From Arthrobacter sp. YD4 (GTDB lineage: Bacteria > Actinomycetota > Actinomycetes > Actinomycetales > Micrococcaceae): a stretch of 64,000 bases of DNA. The DNA is taken from NCBI RefSeq assembly GCF_030410515.1, contig NZ_JAUHHD010000003.1:372001-436000 (forward strand). Reading direction: 5' to 3'. Each line of letters begins with the position of its first letter. Positions within the stretch are counted from its first letter, which is position 1. The position numbers and the translations under genes are program-made. A model generated the notes under the pieces. That model made no database searches. It saw only the letters and a list, made by a program, of their open reading frames with translations, and was not told the origin of the DNA. This document shows positions 43,735-52,663 of this stretch, in pieces.

Positions 43735-44535
43735 TTACTTCAGAGAGAACGAGTCTATCGTGACTGATTCCACCGGCGCGCCGTCCGTGGCGCTGGTGCC
43801 CGGCTTGATGCCGGCCGCAGCGATCCCGGAGACCACATCCAGGCCGGAGGTCACCTTGCCCACCACGGTGTAGCCGCCGGCCGAGTCGGCCGGAATCACG
43901 GTGTCCTTGTAGACGATGAAGAACTGTGTCCCGTTGCCGTAGGCGTTGTTACCGGTGCGGGCCACCGCGATGGTTCCGGCCGGGTACTTGTTGTCCGTGG
44001 GGGTGTTCTCCAGGGGGCCCCACGTATAGGCGGGATCGCTGGCGCCGTCGCCGGTCTTTGACCCGCACTGCAGCACGCCGAAGGAATCGGCCGTGGTCAG
44101 ACGGTGGCAGCTGACGCCGGCGTAGAAGTTCTGGTCCGCCAGGGACTTGAACACCGCGGCGGCCTGCGGCGCCTTGGTCCCGTCCAGTTCCACGCCCAGG
44201 GTGCCGCGGTTGAGCTTGAGGTCGCCGGTGAAGGTCTTCCCGGCGGCGGTCTCCGGCTTGGGGATGTTCTCGCCGTTGCTGGCGGCCGGGGTCGGCGTCG
44301 CCGACGGGGTGCTCAGGCCGGCCTCGGCGGCCTTGAACTCGTCCTCGGTGGGGTTGCTGGCGAAGACGGTCATCTGCAGGACCAGGGCCAGCACCAGCGC
44401 GGCGCCACCGGCGGCGCCGGCGATGATGTTGTCACGCTTCCGGCGCTTGTCCTGGTGCCGGCGCAGCTCGCGCTTGGCCTCCATCTGATGGACGCGCCGC
44501 TTTGCCTCGCGGGCACTGCGTGAACTCGCCGCCAA
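43735..44535 (-). CDS. Membrane-anchored peptidyl-prolyl cis-trans isomerase (cyclophilin type)
   Basis: A 266-residue protein with a basic cytosolic N-terminus, one membrane anchor (about residues 36-60, NIIAGAAGGAALVLALVLQM), a Thr/Pro linker, and a cyclophilin domain (about 105-266). Active-site parts are FYAGVSCHRLTTADSFGVLQCGS (catalytic Arg), GTIAVARTGNNAYGNGTQFFIVY and GYTVVGKVTSGLDVV. Cysteines in SCHR and LQCG match the actinobacterial extracytoplasmic form. The start is TTG at 44535 behind a near-perfect AGGAGG; the longer frame from 44604 has no such site. It is divergent from hisS. Confidence 0.9.
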   Translation of the reverse strand: MAASSRSAREAKRRVHQMEAKRELRRHQDKRRKRDNIIAGAAGGAALVLALVLQMTVFASNPTEDEFKAAEAGLSTPSATPTPAASNGENIPKPETAAGKTFTGDLKLNRGTLGVELDGTKAPQAAAVFKSLADQNFYAGVSCHRLTTADSFGVLQCGSKTGDGASDPAYTWGPLENTPTDNKYPAGTIAVARTGNNAYGNGTQFFIVYKDTVIPADSAGGYTVVGKVTSGLDVVSGIAAAGIKPGTSATDGAPVESVTIDSFSLK

Positions 44536-44582
44536 AAGTCCTCCTGGGGTCGGGCCGCAAGTACGGATACGTGCGGGAAAAA

Positions 44583-44613
44583 GCATAAACTGACTGCCGC
44601 ACACAGTTTATGC
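44583..44613. repeat. Perfect 10-bp inverted repeat between the cyclophilin gene and hisS
   Basis: GCATAAACTG / CAGTTTATGC with an 11-nt centre. Each arm carries TAAACT (a TANNNT hexamer) reading inward, at 44586-44591 on plus and 44610-44605 on minus. The element could be a symmetric divergent promoter or an operator for both genes. Confidence 0.55.
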
Positions 44614-44685
44614 ACGACTGGCCGGTCCGCGGGCGACGCCGCGGCAGCCGGATCCGCCGTCGTCACCAGAGGAGAAAATTCCACC

Positions 44686-46038
44686 ATGGCACGCACCGCC
44701 TCCCTGTCCGGATTCCCCGAGTGGCTTCCCGAGGAGCGGTTGGTGGAACTCCATGTCCTGGACACACTCCGGAAGACCTTCGAGCTGCACGGCTTCTCCT
44801 CGATCGAGACGCGCGCCGTGGAAACCGTGGGACAACTCCTGCGCAAGGGTGAGATCGACAAGGAGGTCTACGGGCTCAGCCGGCTGCAGGACGACGACGC
44901 CGATCCGGCCTCCGCGGCGACGGCGAAGACCGATCCCAACGCGCTGGCCCTGCACTTCGACCTGACCGTCCCCTTTGCCCGCTACGTGGTGGAGAACGCC
45001 GGTTACCTCGCCTTCCCGTTCCGCCGCTACCAGATCCAGAAGGTCTGGCGGGGTGAGCGTCCGCAGGAAGGCCGGGCCCGCGAGTTCACCCAGGCGGACA
45101 TCGACATCGTTGGTGACGGAACCCTGCCGTTCCGCTACGACGTCGAAATCGCGCTGGTCATCGCCGAAGCCCTCAGTGCGCTGCCGATCCCCGACTTCCT
45201 GCTCCGGATTAACAACCGCAAGCTGGCCGAGGGCTTCTACACCGGCATTGGCCTGACGGACACCGCCGGCGTGCTGCGCAGCATCGACAAGCTGGAGAAG
45301 ATCGGCGCTGACAAGGTGGCCGAACTGCTGAAGACGGAACTCGGCGCCACCGACGAGCAGGCCCGCGCCGCCCTGGCCCTGGCCTCGATCCGCACCCCGG
45401 ACACCGGGTTCGTCGAGCAGGTCCGCGCCCTCGGCGTCAGCAATGACCTCCTCGAGGAGGGCCTGAGCGAACTCGAACAGGTCATCTCCGCCGCGGTACA
45501 GCGCGCGCCCGGCAAGGTGGTGGCGGACCTCAGCATCGCCCGCGGCCTGGACTACTACACCGGCACGGTCGTCGAGACCGTCCTGGTGGGCCACGAACAG
45601 CTCGGATCCATCTGCTCCGGCGGCCGCTACGACGCCCTCGCCAGCAAGGGCAACCGGACCTTCCCCGGCGTCGGCCTCTCCATCGGCGTCACCCGCCTGG
45701 TCTCGCGGATCCTCAGCCAGGACCTCGCGAAGGCCTCCCGCTCCGTGCCCACCGCCGTGCTGGTGGCCCTGAACACGGACGAGAGCTGGGGCGCCGCGCA
45801 GGACGTCGCCGCCCAGCTGCGCACCCGCGGTATCGCCACGGAGGTCGCCGCGAAGGCCGAGAAATTCGGTAAGCAGATCAAGTTCGCGGACCGCCGCGGC
45901 ATCCCGTTCGTCTGGTTTACCGACGACGAGGGCAAGCACCAGGTCAAGGACATCCGCAGCGGCGAGCAGGTCGACGCCGACCCCGCCACCTGGACCCCCG
46001 CGGACGAGGACCTGCACGTGACGGTCAGCCGCGCCTAG
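44686..46038 (+). CDS. hisS: Histidine--tRNA ligase
   Basis: A 450-residue class II synthetase. Motif 1 region EVYGLSRLQ, motif 2 RRYQIQKVWRGERPQEGRAREF-type followed by TQADIDIVG, the histidine-binding SIARGLDYYTGTVVET, and motif 3 SICSGGRYDALASKG are all present, followed by the anticodon-binding domain. The motif 2 loop and the RINNRKLAEGFY segment differ from the E. coli type and look like a distinct bacterial branch. ATG at 44686 has AGAGGAG 9 nt upstream. It has a leader of about 90 nt after the inverted repeat. Confidence 0.95.
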   Translation: MARTASLSGFPEWLPEERLVELHVLDTLRKTFELHGFSSIETRAVETVGQLLRKGEIDKEVYGLSRLQDDDADPASAATAKTDPNALALHFDLTVPFARYVVENAGYLAFPFRRYQIQKVWRGERPQEGRAREFTQADIDIVGDGTLPFRYDVEIALVIAEALSALPIPDFLLRINNRKLAEGFYTGIGLTDTAGVLRSIDKLEKIGADKVAELLKTELGATDEQARAALALASIRTPDTGFVEQVRALGVSNDLLEEGLSELEQVISAAVQRAPGKVVADLSIARGLDYYTGTVVETVLVGHEQLGSICSGGRYDALASKGNRTFPGVGLSIGVTRLVSRILSQDLAKASRSVPTAVLVALNTDESWGAAQDVAAQLRTRGIATEVAAKAEKFGKQIKFADRRGIPFVWFTDDEGKHQVKDIRSGEQVDADPATWTPADEDLHVTVSRA

Positions 46039-46053
46039 GTCCTTCCGCTGAGG

Positions 46054-46079
46054 GCCGCCGGGGGTTAAGCCCCGGCGGC
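46054..46079. terminator. Bidirectional hairpin between hisS and the APC permease
   Basis: A perfect 10-bp stem GCCGCCGGGG / CCCCGGCGGC with loop GTTAAG. The permease stop codon (46067-46065) is inside the loop, and the hisS stop is 16 bp before the stem. Confidence 0.65.
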
Positions 46080-47348
46080 GCGTCGCCGGCTGCGCAGCAC
46101 CAGCAGCCGGACCACGACGCCGGCGGCCAACAGGGCTGCCATGACGGATACGGACGCCGTCGGCAGGGTGGCCGCCAGCACCAGGCAGCCGGCGAAGCCC
46201 AGCACGTTAAGCCAGCGCGGCGCGTGCCACGCCCGTTCGGGAAGCGTGAAAGCGGCCGCGTTGGTCACCGCGTAGTAGACCAGCACGCCGAAGCTGGAGA
46301 ACCCGACGACGGTCAGCACGTTCGAGGTCAGCAGCAGCACGATCACCACCGCCGCGACCGTGAGTTCGGCGACGAACGGGACCGCGTGGCCGCCGCCCAC
46401 GCGCGCCAGCACCGGCGGCAGGTCGCGTTCGCGTGCCATCGCCAGGGTGGTCCGGCCGACGCCGGTGATCAGGGCCAGCAGCGCGCCCAGGCACGCCGCG
46501 GCGGAGCCGAACTGCACCACCGGCGCGAACCCGTGCAGCGGTGAGGCGGCGACGGCGTCCAGCAGCGGCGCCGTCGAGCGGGCCAGCCGCCCGGCCGGAA
46601 GCTGCCACTGCAGCAGCGCGGCGAGGCCGAGGTAGATCACGAACGCCCCGCCCAGTGCGCCGAGGATGGCGCGCGGAATGGTCGTGGCGGGATCCTTGAC
46701 CTCCTCGCCCAGGGTCGCGATCCGGGCGTACCCGGCGAACGCGAAGAAGATCAGCCCCGCCGCGGGCAGCACGCCCCAGGCCGAGGCGTCCCCGAGGCCC
46801 CCGCCGGCGTCGATGACCGCAAAGCCGCCGGCGTGCGGGCCGGCGGCCGCCGCGACGGCAACCAGCGCCAGGGTGGCCAGCACCACGGCCAGCAGGATCT
46901 TGGTCACCAGGGCGGTGCGGGTGATGCCCAGCAGGTTCACGCCGGTCAGGACGACGACGGCGGCCACCGCCAGCGGCGTCGCGAGTCCCGGCGCCACGTA
47001 GTGGCCGAAGGTCATGGCCATCGCCGCGCAGGACGCCGTCTTCCCGGTCACGAACCCCCAGCCGGCCAGGAAGCCCGGCCACTCACCCAGCCGCTGCCGA
47101 CCGTACACATAGGTGCCGCCGCTGGACGGGTACCGGGCCGCCAGCTGGGCAGAGGCCACCGCGTTGCAGTAGGCCACCACGCCGGCCACCGCAACCGCCA
47201 CGAGCAGCCAGGGACCGGCCAGGGCCGCCGCGGGGGAGAAGACGACGAAGACGCCGGCGCCGAGCATCGACCCCAGCCCGATCGCCGTCGAATCGACCAC
47301 GCCCAGCCGGCGCTGCAGCGGGGCGGGTCCGGGGATTGCTTGCGCCAT
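46065..47348 (-). CDS. APC family amino acid permease
   Basis: A 427-residue transporter of the amino acid-polyamine-organocation family with about 12 membrane segments. The N-terminal signature is GLGSMLGAGVFVVFSPAAALAGPW (unwound TM1), then YPSSGGTYVYGRQRLGEWPGFLAGWGF and FFAFAGYARIATLGEEVKDPATTIPRAI (TM6 region). The substrate is not evident. ATG at 47348 begins the conserved region; GGAGAGG lies 12 nt upstream, rather far. It is convergent with hisS and divergent from aspS with 96 bp between starts. Confidence 0.9.
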   Translation of the reverse strand: MAQAIPGPAPLQRRLGVVDSTAIGLGSMLGAGVFVVFSPAAALAGPWLLVAVAVAGVVAYCNAVASAQLAARYPSSGGTYVYGRQRLGEWPGFLAGWGFVTGKTASCAAMAMTFGHYVAPGLATPLAVAAVVVLTGVNLLGITRTALVTKILLAVVLATLALVAVAAAAGPHAGGFAVIDAGGGLGDASAWGVLPAAGLIFFAFAGYARIATLGEEVKDPATTIPRAILGALGGAFVIYLGLAALLQWQLPAGRLARSTAPLLDAVAASPLHGFAPVVQFGSAAACLGALLALITGVGRTTLAMARERDLPPVLARVGGGHAVPFVAELTVAAVVIVLLLTSNVLTVVGFSSFGVLVYYAVTNAAAFTLPERAWHAPRWLNVLGFAGCLVLAATLPTASVSVMAALLAAGVVVRLLVLRSRRRAAGA

Positions 47349-47444
47349 GGCGGGGGTGGCCTCTCCAACGGGTAAACTCGGACGGGACCGTTCCCGTGGC
47401 GGTCCCATTTAATACCACCCTGTTTTCCTTCTGAAAGGCGAGCT

Positions 47445-49241
47445 GTGCTGCGCACACACGACCTCGGATCCCTTCGCTCCGAGCACATTGGACAAACCGT
47501 AACCCTCGCCGGCTGGGTCGGCCGGCGTCGTGACCACGGTGGTGTCGCATTCGTGGACCTGCGCGACGCGTCCGGCGTCGCCCAGGTCGTCGTCCGTGAG
47601 GAAGAGGTCTTCCACGGCCTGCGCAACGAGTACGTCCTGCAGGTTACGGGCACCGTTTCGAAGCGTCCCGAGGGCAACGAGAACCCGGCGCTGGCCACCG
47701 GCGAGATCGAGGTCATCGCCGAGACGGTCACCGTCCTGAACACCTCCGAGCCGCTGCCGTTCCAGATCGACGAGCACGTCGAGGTCGGCGAGGAAGCCCG
47801 CCTGAAGCACCGCTACCTGGACCTCCGCCGCCCCGGCCCCGCCCGGAACCTGCGCCTGCGCTCCGAGGCGAACCGGGTGGCCCGCGAGCTGCTGCACGGT
47901 GAAGGCTTCGTCGAGATCGAAACCCCGACGCTGACCCGTTCGACGCCGGAAGGCGCCCGCGACTTCGTGGTCCCCGCCCGCCTGGCGCCCGGCTCCTGGT
48001 ACGCGCTGCCGCAGTCGCCGCAGCTGTTCAAGCAGCTGCTGCAGGTCGGTGGCTTCGAGAAGTATTACCAGATCGCCCGCTGCTACCGTGACGAGGACTT
48101 CCGCGCGGACCGCCAGCCGGAATTCACCCAGCTGGACATCGAGGCCAGTTTCGTCGAGCAGGAAGACATCATCGGCCTCGGCGAGGGCATCGTGAAGGCG
48201 CTCTGGAAGCTGATCGACGTCGAGATCCCGACGCCCATCCAGCGCATCACCTACAACGACGCGATGGCCCGTTACGGCTCGGACAAGCCGGACCTGCGCT
48301 TCGGCCAGGAGCTCACCGAACTGACCGAGTTCTTCAAGGACACCAGCTTCGGCGTCTTCAAGGCCCCCTACGTCGGCGCGGTCGTCATGCCCGGCGGGGC
48401 CTCCCAGCCGCGCCGCACCCTGGACGGCTGGCAGGAATGGGCCAAGCAGCGCGGCGCCAAGGGCCTGGCCTACGTCCTGTTCAAGGAAGACGGCGAGCTG
48501 GCCGGCCCGGTGGCCAAGAACCTCAACGAGACCGAGCGCGCCGGCCTGGCCGACGCCGTCGGCGCCAAGCCGGGCGACTGCATCTTCTTCGCCGCCGGCG
48601 AGAAGACCCCGTCCCGGGCACTGCTCGGCGCGGCCCGCGTGGAGATCGGCCACCGCACCGGCCTGATCAACCCGGCCGACTGGGCCTTCTGCTGGGTGGT
48701 CGACGCCCCGATGTTCGAGCCGGCCGCGGCCGCCGTCGCCTCCGGTGACGTCGCCGTCGGCGGGGGCCAGTGGACCGCCGTGCACCACGCGTTCACCTCG
48801 CCCAAGCCCGAATTCATGGACACCTTCGACACCGACCCGGAGACGGCGCTGGCCTACGCCTACGACATTGTCTGCAACGGCAACGAAATCGGCGGCGGCT
48901 CGATCCGTATCCACCAGGGCGACGTGCAGGAGCGCGTCTTCAAGGTCATGGGCCTCTCGCACGAGGACGCGCAGGAGAAGTTCGGCTTCCTGCTCGAGGG
49001 CTTCAAGTTCGGCGCGCCCCCGCACGGCGGCATCGCGTTCGGCTGGGACCGCGTGGTGGCTCTGCTATCCGGCGTGGAGTCCATCCGCGACGTCATCGCC
49101 TTCCCGAAGACCGGCAACGGCTACGACCCGCTGACCGCCGCGCCGGCGCCGATCACGGCCCAGCAGCGCAAGGAGGCCGGGGTCGACTTCAAGCCCGAGG
49201 CCAAGAAGGCCGAGGCCCCGAAGAGCGACAGCGCCAAGTAG
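47445..49241 (+). CDS. aspS: Aspartate--tRNA ligase, probably non-discriminating
   Basis: A 598-residue bacterial-type AspRS. The N-terminal anticodon-binding OB domain has [19 protein letters not shown]. Catalytic motifs are [44 protein letters not shown] (motif 2) and [13 protein letters not shown] (motif 3), with the GAD insertion between. The His in RDHGG and the Gly in RPEGNEN are at positions linked to relaxed tRNA specificity, so it may also charge tRNA(Asn). GTG at 47445 has AAAGG 8 nt upstream. It ends at a strong U-tract terminator. Confidence 0.96.
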   Translation: MLRTHDLGSLRSEHIGQTVTLAGWVGRRRDHGGVAFVDLRDASGVAQVVVREEEVFHGLRNEYVLQVTGTVSKRPEGNENPALATGEIEVIAETVTVLNTSEPLPFQIDEHVEVGEEARLKHRYLDLRRPGPARNLRLRSEANRVARELLHGEGFVEIETPTLTRSTPEGARDFVVPARLAPGSWYALPQSPQLFKQLLQVGGFEKYYQIARCYRDEDFRADRQPEFTQLDIEASFVEQEDIIGLGEGIVKALWKLIDVEIPTPIQRITYNDAMARYGSDKPDLRFGQELTELTEFFKDTSFGVFKAPYVGAVVMPGGASQPRRTLDGWQEWAKQRGAKGLAYVLFKEDGELAGPVAKNLNETERAGLADAVGAKPGDCIFFAAGEKTPSRALLGAARVEIGHRTGLINPADWAFCWVVDAPMFEPAAAAVASGDVAVGGGQWTAVHHAFTSPKPEFMDTFDTDPETALAYAYDIVCNGNEIGGGSIRIHQGDVQERVFKVMGLSHEDAQEKFGFLLEGFKFGAPPHGGIAFGWDRVVALLSGVESIRDVIAFPKTGNGYDPLTAAPAPITAQQRKEAGVDFKPEAKKAEAPKSDSAK

Positions 49242-49255
49242 CTTGTTAGGTGCTG

Positions 49256-49300
49256 GCAGCAGCGGTTTCCCGGGACACCGGGGAGCCGCTGCTGCTTTTT
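49256..49300 (+). terminator. Intrinsic terminator after aspS
   Basis: GCAGCAGCGG / CCGCTGCTGC (10 bp) encloses a second stem TTCCCGG / CCGGGGA with a GACA loop, followed directly by TTTTT. This is a textbook intrinsic terminator and the clearest U-tract in the window. Confidence 0.9.
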
Positions 49301-49346
49301 CAGTGGACTGAGGGCTGGCAGTGATGCCGTCGGGAGGAGACCGTTG

Positions 49347-50162
49347 ATGCCGGAGCTATTGCCGCGGCTCGAGCGGCTGATGGACGCCGCGTGGCCGGCC
49401 GCCCAACGGGACGAGGCCGGCGGCTGGGTGTTGCGCGCCGCCTCCGGCGTGACCCAGCGGGCCAATTCCGTCTGGCCCCGTGAACCGGGGGAGGACCCGG
49501 AAGCGCTGCGCCGGAGCCTGGCCGAGGCGCGGCGCTGGTACCGTGAGCGTCGCCTGCCGTTGATCTTCCAGGTGTTTGAGGGGCCCGGGTATGCGCCGCT
49601 GAACGCCGTCCTGGACGACGAGGGCTTCACCCGGCAGTCCGAGACGCTGATCCTGACCCGCGGACTTAGTGGCAATGCGGCCGACGGAGACTCGGAGGCC
49701 GCTGCGGCGTCGGAGGTGGAGGTGCTGGACCACCCCTCGGAGGAATGGCTGCTGCTCTGGTGGAGCGTCGACGGCCGGGGCGGGGTGGAGAGCCTACCGG
49801 TGGCCCGGGCGATCCTGGAGGGCTGCCCGTCGCTGTACGCGTTGGTGCGTGACGGGCACGGGGAGCCCGCGGCCGTCGGACGCCTGGCGCTGCCTGCCGA
49901 CGACGGCGATTTCGGCGCGGCCACTGCGGCCGGGATCTACGGGATGGCCACCAGGCCGGATGCCCGGCGCAGCGGCTATGCCGGGCGGGTGCTGCGGACC
50001 CTCCTGCGCGAGGCGGAGGCCCGGGGCCGACGGGAGTGCTGGCTGCTGGTGACGGCGGCCAACACTGCCGCTCGGGAACTCTACGCCCGGGCAGGCTTCT
50101 CCCTGGCCGGCAGCTACCTTTACCGGCAGGACCGCCCCCGCCGCGCCCCGACCGGCTGCTGA
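49347..50162 (+). CDS. GNAT family N-acetyltransferase
   Basis: A 271-residue acetyltransferase. The C-terminal half has the acetyl-CoA motif IYGMATRPDARRSGYAGRVLRTLLREAEARG and NTAARELYARAGFSLAGSYLYR. The N-terminal half (LERLMDAAWPAAQRDEAGGWVLRAASGVTQRANSVWP) matches the type often seen as a degenerate first GNAT module that recognises the substrate. Substrate unknown. ATG at 49347 has GGGAGGAG 8 nt upstream; TTG at 49344 is an alternative. It lies alone after the aspS terminator. Confidence 0.88.
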   Translation: MPELLPRLERLMDAAWPAAQRDEAGGWVLRAASGVTQRANSVWPREPGEDPEALRRSLAEARRWYRERRLPLIFQVFEGPGYAPLNAVLDDEGFTRQSETLILTRGLSGNAADGDSEAAAASEVEVLDHPSEEWLLLWWSVDGRGGVESLPVARAILEGCPSLYALVRDGHGEPAAVGRLALPADDGDFGAATAAGIYGMATRPDARRSGYAGRVLRTLLREAEARGRRECWLLVTAANTAARELYARAGFSLAGSYLYRQDRPRRAPTGC

Positions 50163-50301
50163 GACTAACCGCTGATCACGGTCAGTCTGCAGGGGGTTAT
50201 TTGGCCCTGACTCCGTGCCCTCGCATTCATCTCCAGTCGCCGGTCTTTCGCACCCAACGAACAGTCGTCCCGGTCCGCCGTTAAATGTCAGTGCCTCGAC
50301 C

Positions 50302-50307
50302 TATTGT
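50302..50307 (+). promoter_or_regulatory. -10 element for the DUF222/HNH gene (leaderless type)
   Basis: TATTGT lies 6 nt before the ATG at 50314. GAGG occurs in the gap but directly at the start site, too close for a normal ribosome-binding role. Confidence 0.45.
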
Positions 50308-50313
50308 GAGGTT

Positions 50314-51903
50314 ATGGAAGGCGCAGCAGCGTTTGTGGAGGAAACCCGGGAGGCCCTGACGGCCCTCACCGGGTCCGCCGACGCGCTGGCTGCCGTCCTG
50401 GACGATGGCGTCGACTCCGCTGACCCGCTGCGGAAACTCGCCGACGACTGTCTGAACGCGCTGGCAGAGTCTGCCCGATGGGAAGCCCGGATGGCGGCGC
50501 TGAAGGCGCGGCTGATCGCGGACTACACTCGAGCGGCCGAGGCTCTGGCGCCGCCGGCGCGGTCACCTCAGGAATGCACGGCCCAAGAGATGTCTACTGT
50601 TGCCGAGATCGCCTGCGTCCTGACCGTCAGCGAGCGAGCCGCCGGTGCCCTGATCTCTGAGGCCCGGGCCCTGACAGCGGCGCTGCCACTGACCCTGGCC
50701 GCCCTGCGGGCCGGGACGATCTCCTGGCAGCGCGCCCGGATCCTGGTCGACGAAACCGCGAACCTTAGCCCGGCCGGTGCGGCGGAGCTGGAAGCCCACT
50801 TCCTGGACCCGAATGCACCCAATCCCGCCCGTGGTTGTCCCGCCGGAGAACTCGTCCCGGGACGGTTCCGGGCCAAGGCACGCAGCTGGCGCGAACGCCA
50901 CCACCCGGTCAGCATCGAAACCCGTCATGCCAAAGGCGTCGAGAACCGGCGGGTTGAATATTGCCCGGACCGGGACGGCATGGCCTGGCTGTCGGCCTAC
51001 CTTCCCGCCGACACCGCTTCGGGCATCTGGGAGCGGACCACTGCTGCCGCCCGCACCCTCCAGGCGCCCGACGAGCAACGGACGTTGGCGCAGCTCCGGG
51101 CTGACATTGCGGCGACCTGGCTGCTCAGCAGCGGTACCGGCCCCGGAACTGCCGAGGATGGAGCAATCGGCGCCGCGGCGGCTGGGGAGGTTCCGGTGCC
51201 GCTGGCGCAGGTCCTGGTCACCGTCCCGGTGATGGCCCTCCTCGGTGTCACCGAGGAACCGGCTGTTCTCGATGGACACGGGCCGATCCCGCCGTCGATG
51301 GCCCGCCGGCTGATAGTCGACGGTGCCGACTCGTTTCGCCGGGTTTTGACCGATCCGCGCGACGGTGCCCCGTTGGAGATCGGGCGGACCAGCTACCGCG
51401 TTCCGAAGGCAATGCGTCAGTGGCTCAGACTCCGCGACGGGAAGTGTCCATTTCCGGGCTGCAGCAACGCTTCCCTGGACAACGACGCCGACCACCTCCT
51501 GGCCTGGGCCGACGGCGGCGGCACCGGCGTCAGAAACCTGGGTCAGCCCTGTCGCAAACACCATCGCTTGAAGCACACCACCGCCTGGGCACCGACTGCC
51601 GCCGGGACGAACCACCCGCCGGGGTGGACATCGCCCGCCGGCCGGACGTACGCCAGCGAACACCAGGACTGGGAACCACCCCAGTGGCCACCGGCCCCCG
51701 TGGCTGTGGAGTGGCTCAACTCCCAGGCGGCAGGTTGGGAGGCCGGGGCGAGCGTTCCGCCGGAACCCTGGCCACAACACGGTGTAATTCTGCTGCCCGG
51801 GTTGCCGGAAGATCCTTTTCCGGAATGGGACAAGTGGCCGCTTGGTGAACCGGACGATGCCCCTTGGTTGGATTCCCTGAGCGTCTTCTGCGGAACGACA
51901 TAG
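50314..51903 (+). CDS. DUF222 and HNH endonuclease domain protein
   Basis: A 529-residue protein of the actinobacterial 13E12-type family: an N-terminal DUF222 region (about residues 30-340) and a C-terminal HNH nuclease domain, WLRLRDGKCPFPGCSN, then DADHLLAWADGGGTGVRNLGQPCRKHHRLKH. The Cys-Cys/Cys-His zinc ligands and the catalytic His are intact. Such genes are usually multicopy in a genome; a role in DNA cleavage or mobility is suspected but not established. The protein ends in a Trp/Pro-rich tail. The start is set by the -10 element 6 nt upstream. It is convergent with the acVLRF1 gene. Confidence 0.88.
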   Translation: MEGAAAFVEETREALTALTGSADALAAVLDDGVDSADPLRKLADDCLNALAESARWEARMAALKARLIADYTRAAEALAPPARSPQECTAQEMSTVAEIACVLTVSERAAGALISEARALTAALPLTLAALRAGTISWQRARILVDETANLSPAGAAELEAHFLDPNAPNPARGCPAGELVPGRFRAKARSWRERHHPVSIETRHAKGVENRRVEYCPDRDGMAWLSAYLPADTASGIWERTTAAARTLQAPDEQRTLAQLRADIAATWLLSSGTGPGTAEDGAIGAAAAGEVPVPLAQVLVTVPVMALLGVTEEPAVLDGHGPIPPSMARRLIVDGADSFRRVLTDPRDGAPLEIGRTSYRVPKAMRQWLRLRDGKCPFPGCSNASLDNDADHLLAWADGGGTGVRNLGQPCRKHHRLKHTTAWAPTAAGTNHPPGWTSPAGRTYASEHQDWEPPQWPPAPVAVEWLNSQAAGWEAGASVPPEPWPQHGVILLPGLPEDPFPEWDKWPLGEPDDAPWLDSLSVFCGTT

Positions 51904-51923
51904 CCCCCGCTCCGACTGCCCGC

Positions 51924-52571
51924 CTACGACGGCGGGTCGGTGACCTGGATCCGCACGGCACACGCGTCGGCGGCGGCCTTCTTCAGCACGGCCGCCCGCG
52001 GATCCGGGACGTCCAGCAAGGCCAGCCGGGCCAGCGGCGCGTAGCGCTTCAAAACCGGCTCGGCGAGGACCAGGTCCGCCAGGGTCCGGTCGCCGCCGGG
52101 AACCAGGTACTCGATGCGGTGCTCGGCGAAGATCCGGGCCGCGTGCGCCGCGACCGCCTCCACCAGGGCGTCGGCCTGGTTGGACCGGCGCCGGGCGAAG
52201 CGCTGCTGCGACCAGCCGCCGGCGGCCGTGCGCGACTGCACGTGCCGGGTGCCGGTCTTCGAGGCCAGAACTCTTCCCTCCGCAACGACGGCCACCGAAT
52301 AACCGCCGCGGCGCACCAGCACCAGGCCCAGCTGCCGGGGCTGCGTTGTCAGACTCGCCAGCCGGGTCAGCGCGTCGTCGCCGCGGCCCGGGCGCCCGTC
52401 CGCCGGCCAAGGTGCCTGCAGGAGCGCCTCGGCACCGTCGGCGGCGCGCAGCAGCAATCCGTCGTCGGTGTCGGATTCCTGGACGCTTCCGTGCCTGGCC
52501 GCGAAGCGCTCCACCCAGCCGGCCAGCCGCTCCCCGGGGACGCGGGCCACGCGGGACTCGGGGCTGGGCAT
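51924..52571 (-). CDS. acVLRF1 family peptidyl-tRNA hydrolase
   Basis: A 215-residue protein with the VLRF1-fold hallmark GGWSQQRFARRRSNQADALVEAVAAHAARIF (a glutamine in the loop that corresponds to the release-factor GGQ site). Actinobacterial VLRF1 proteins are predicted to release nascent chains from stalled large subunits by hydrolysing peptidyl-tRNA. The N-terminal half carries RLGLVLVRRGGYSVAVV. ATG at 52571 has AAGGGAG 7 nt upstream. It is divergent from rarA by 92 bp. Confidence 0.85.
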   Translation of the reverse strand: MPSPESRVARVPGERLAGWVERFAARHGSVQESDTDDGLLLRAADGAEALLQAPWPADGRPGRGDDALTRLASLTTQPRQLGLVLVRRGGYSVAVVAEGRVLASKTGTRHVQSRTAAGGWSQQRFARRRSNQADALVEAVAAHAARIFAEHRIEYLVPGGDRTLADLVLAEPVLKRYAPLARLALLDVPDPRAAVLKKAAADACAVRIQVTDPPS

Positions 52572-52651
52572 GGCGGATCTCCCTTGGAAACGGGCGGGCG
52601 GGGCGCGGAAGGTCGGCCGGCGGCCGTGCGGGGACCCTCCGGAACTAGAAG

Positions 52652-52657
52652 TAGCCT
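52652..52657 (+). promoter_or_regulatory. -10 element for rarA (leaderless type)
   Basis: TAGCCT lies 6 nt before the GTG at 52664 with ATCTAT between; no Shine-Dalgarno is present. Confidence 0.5.
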
Positions 52658-52663
52658 ATCTAT

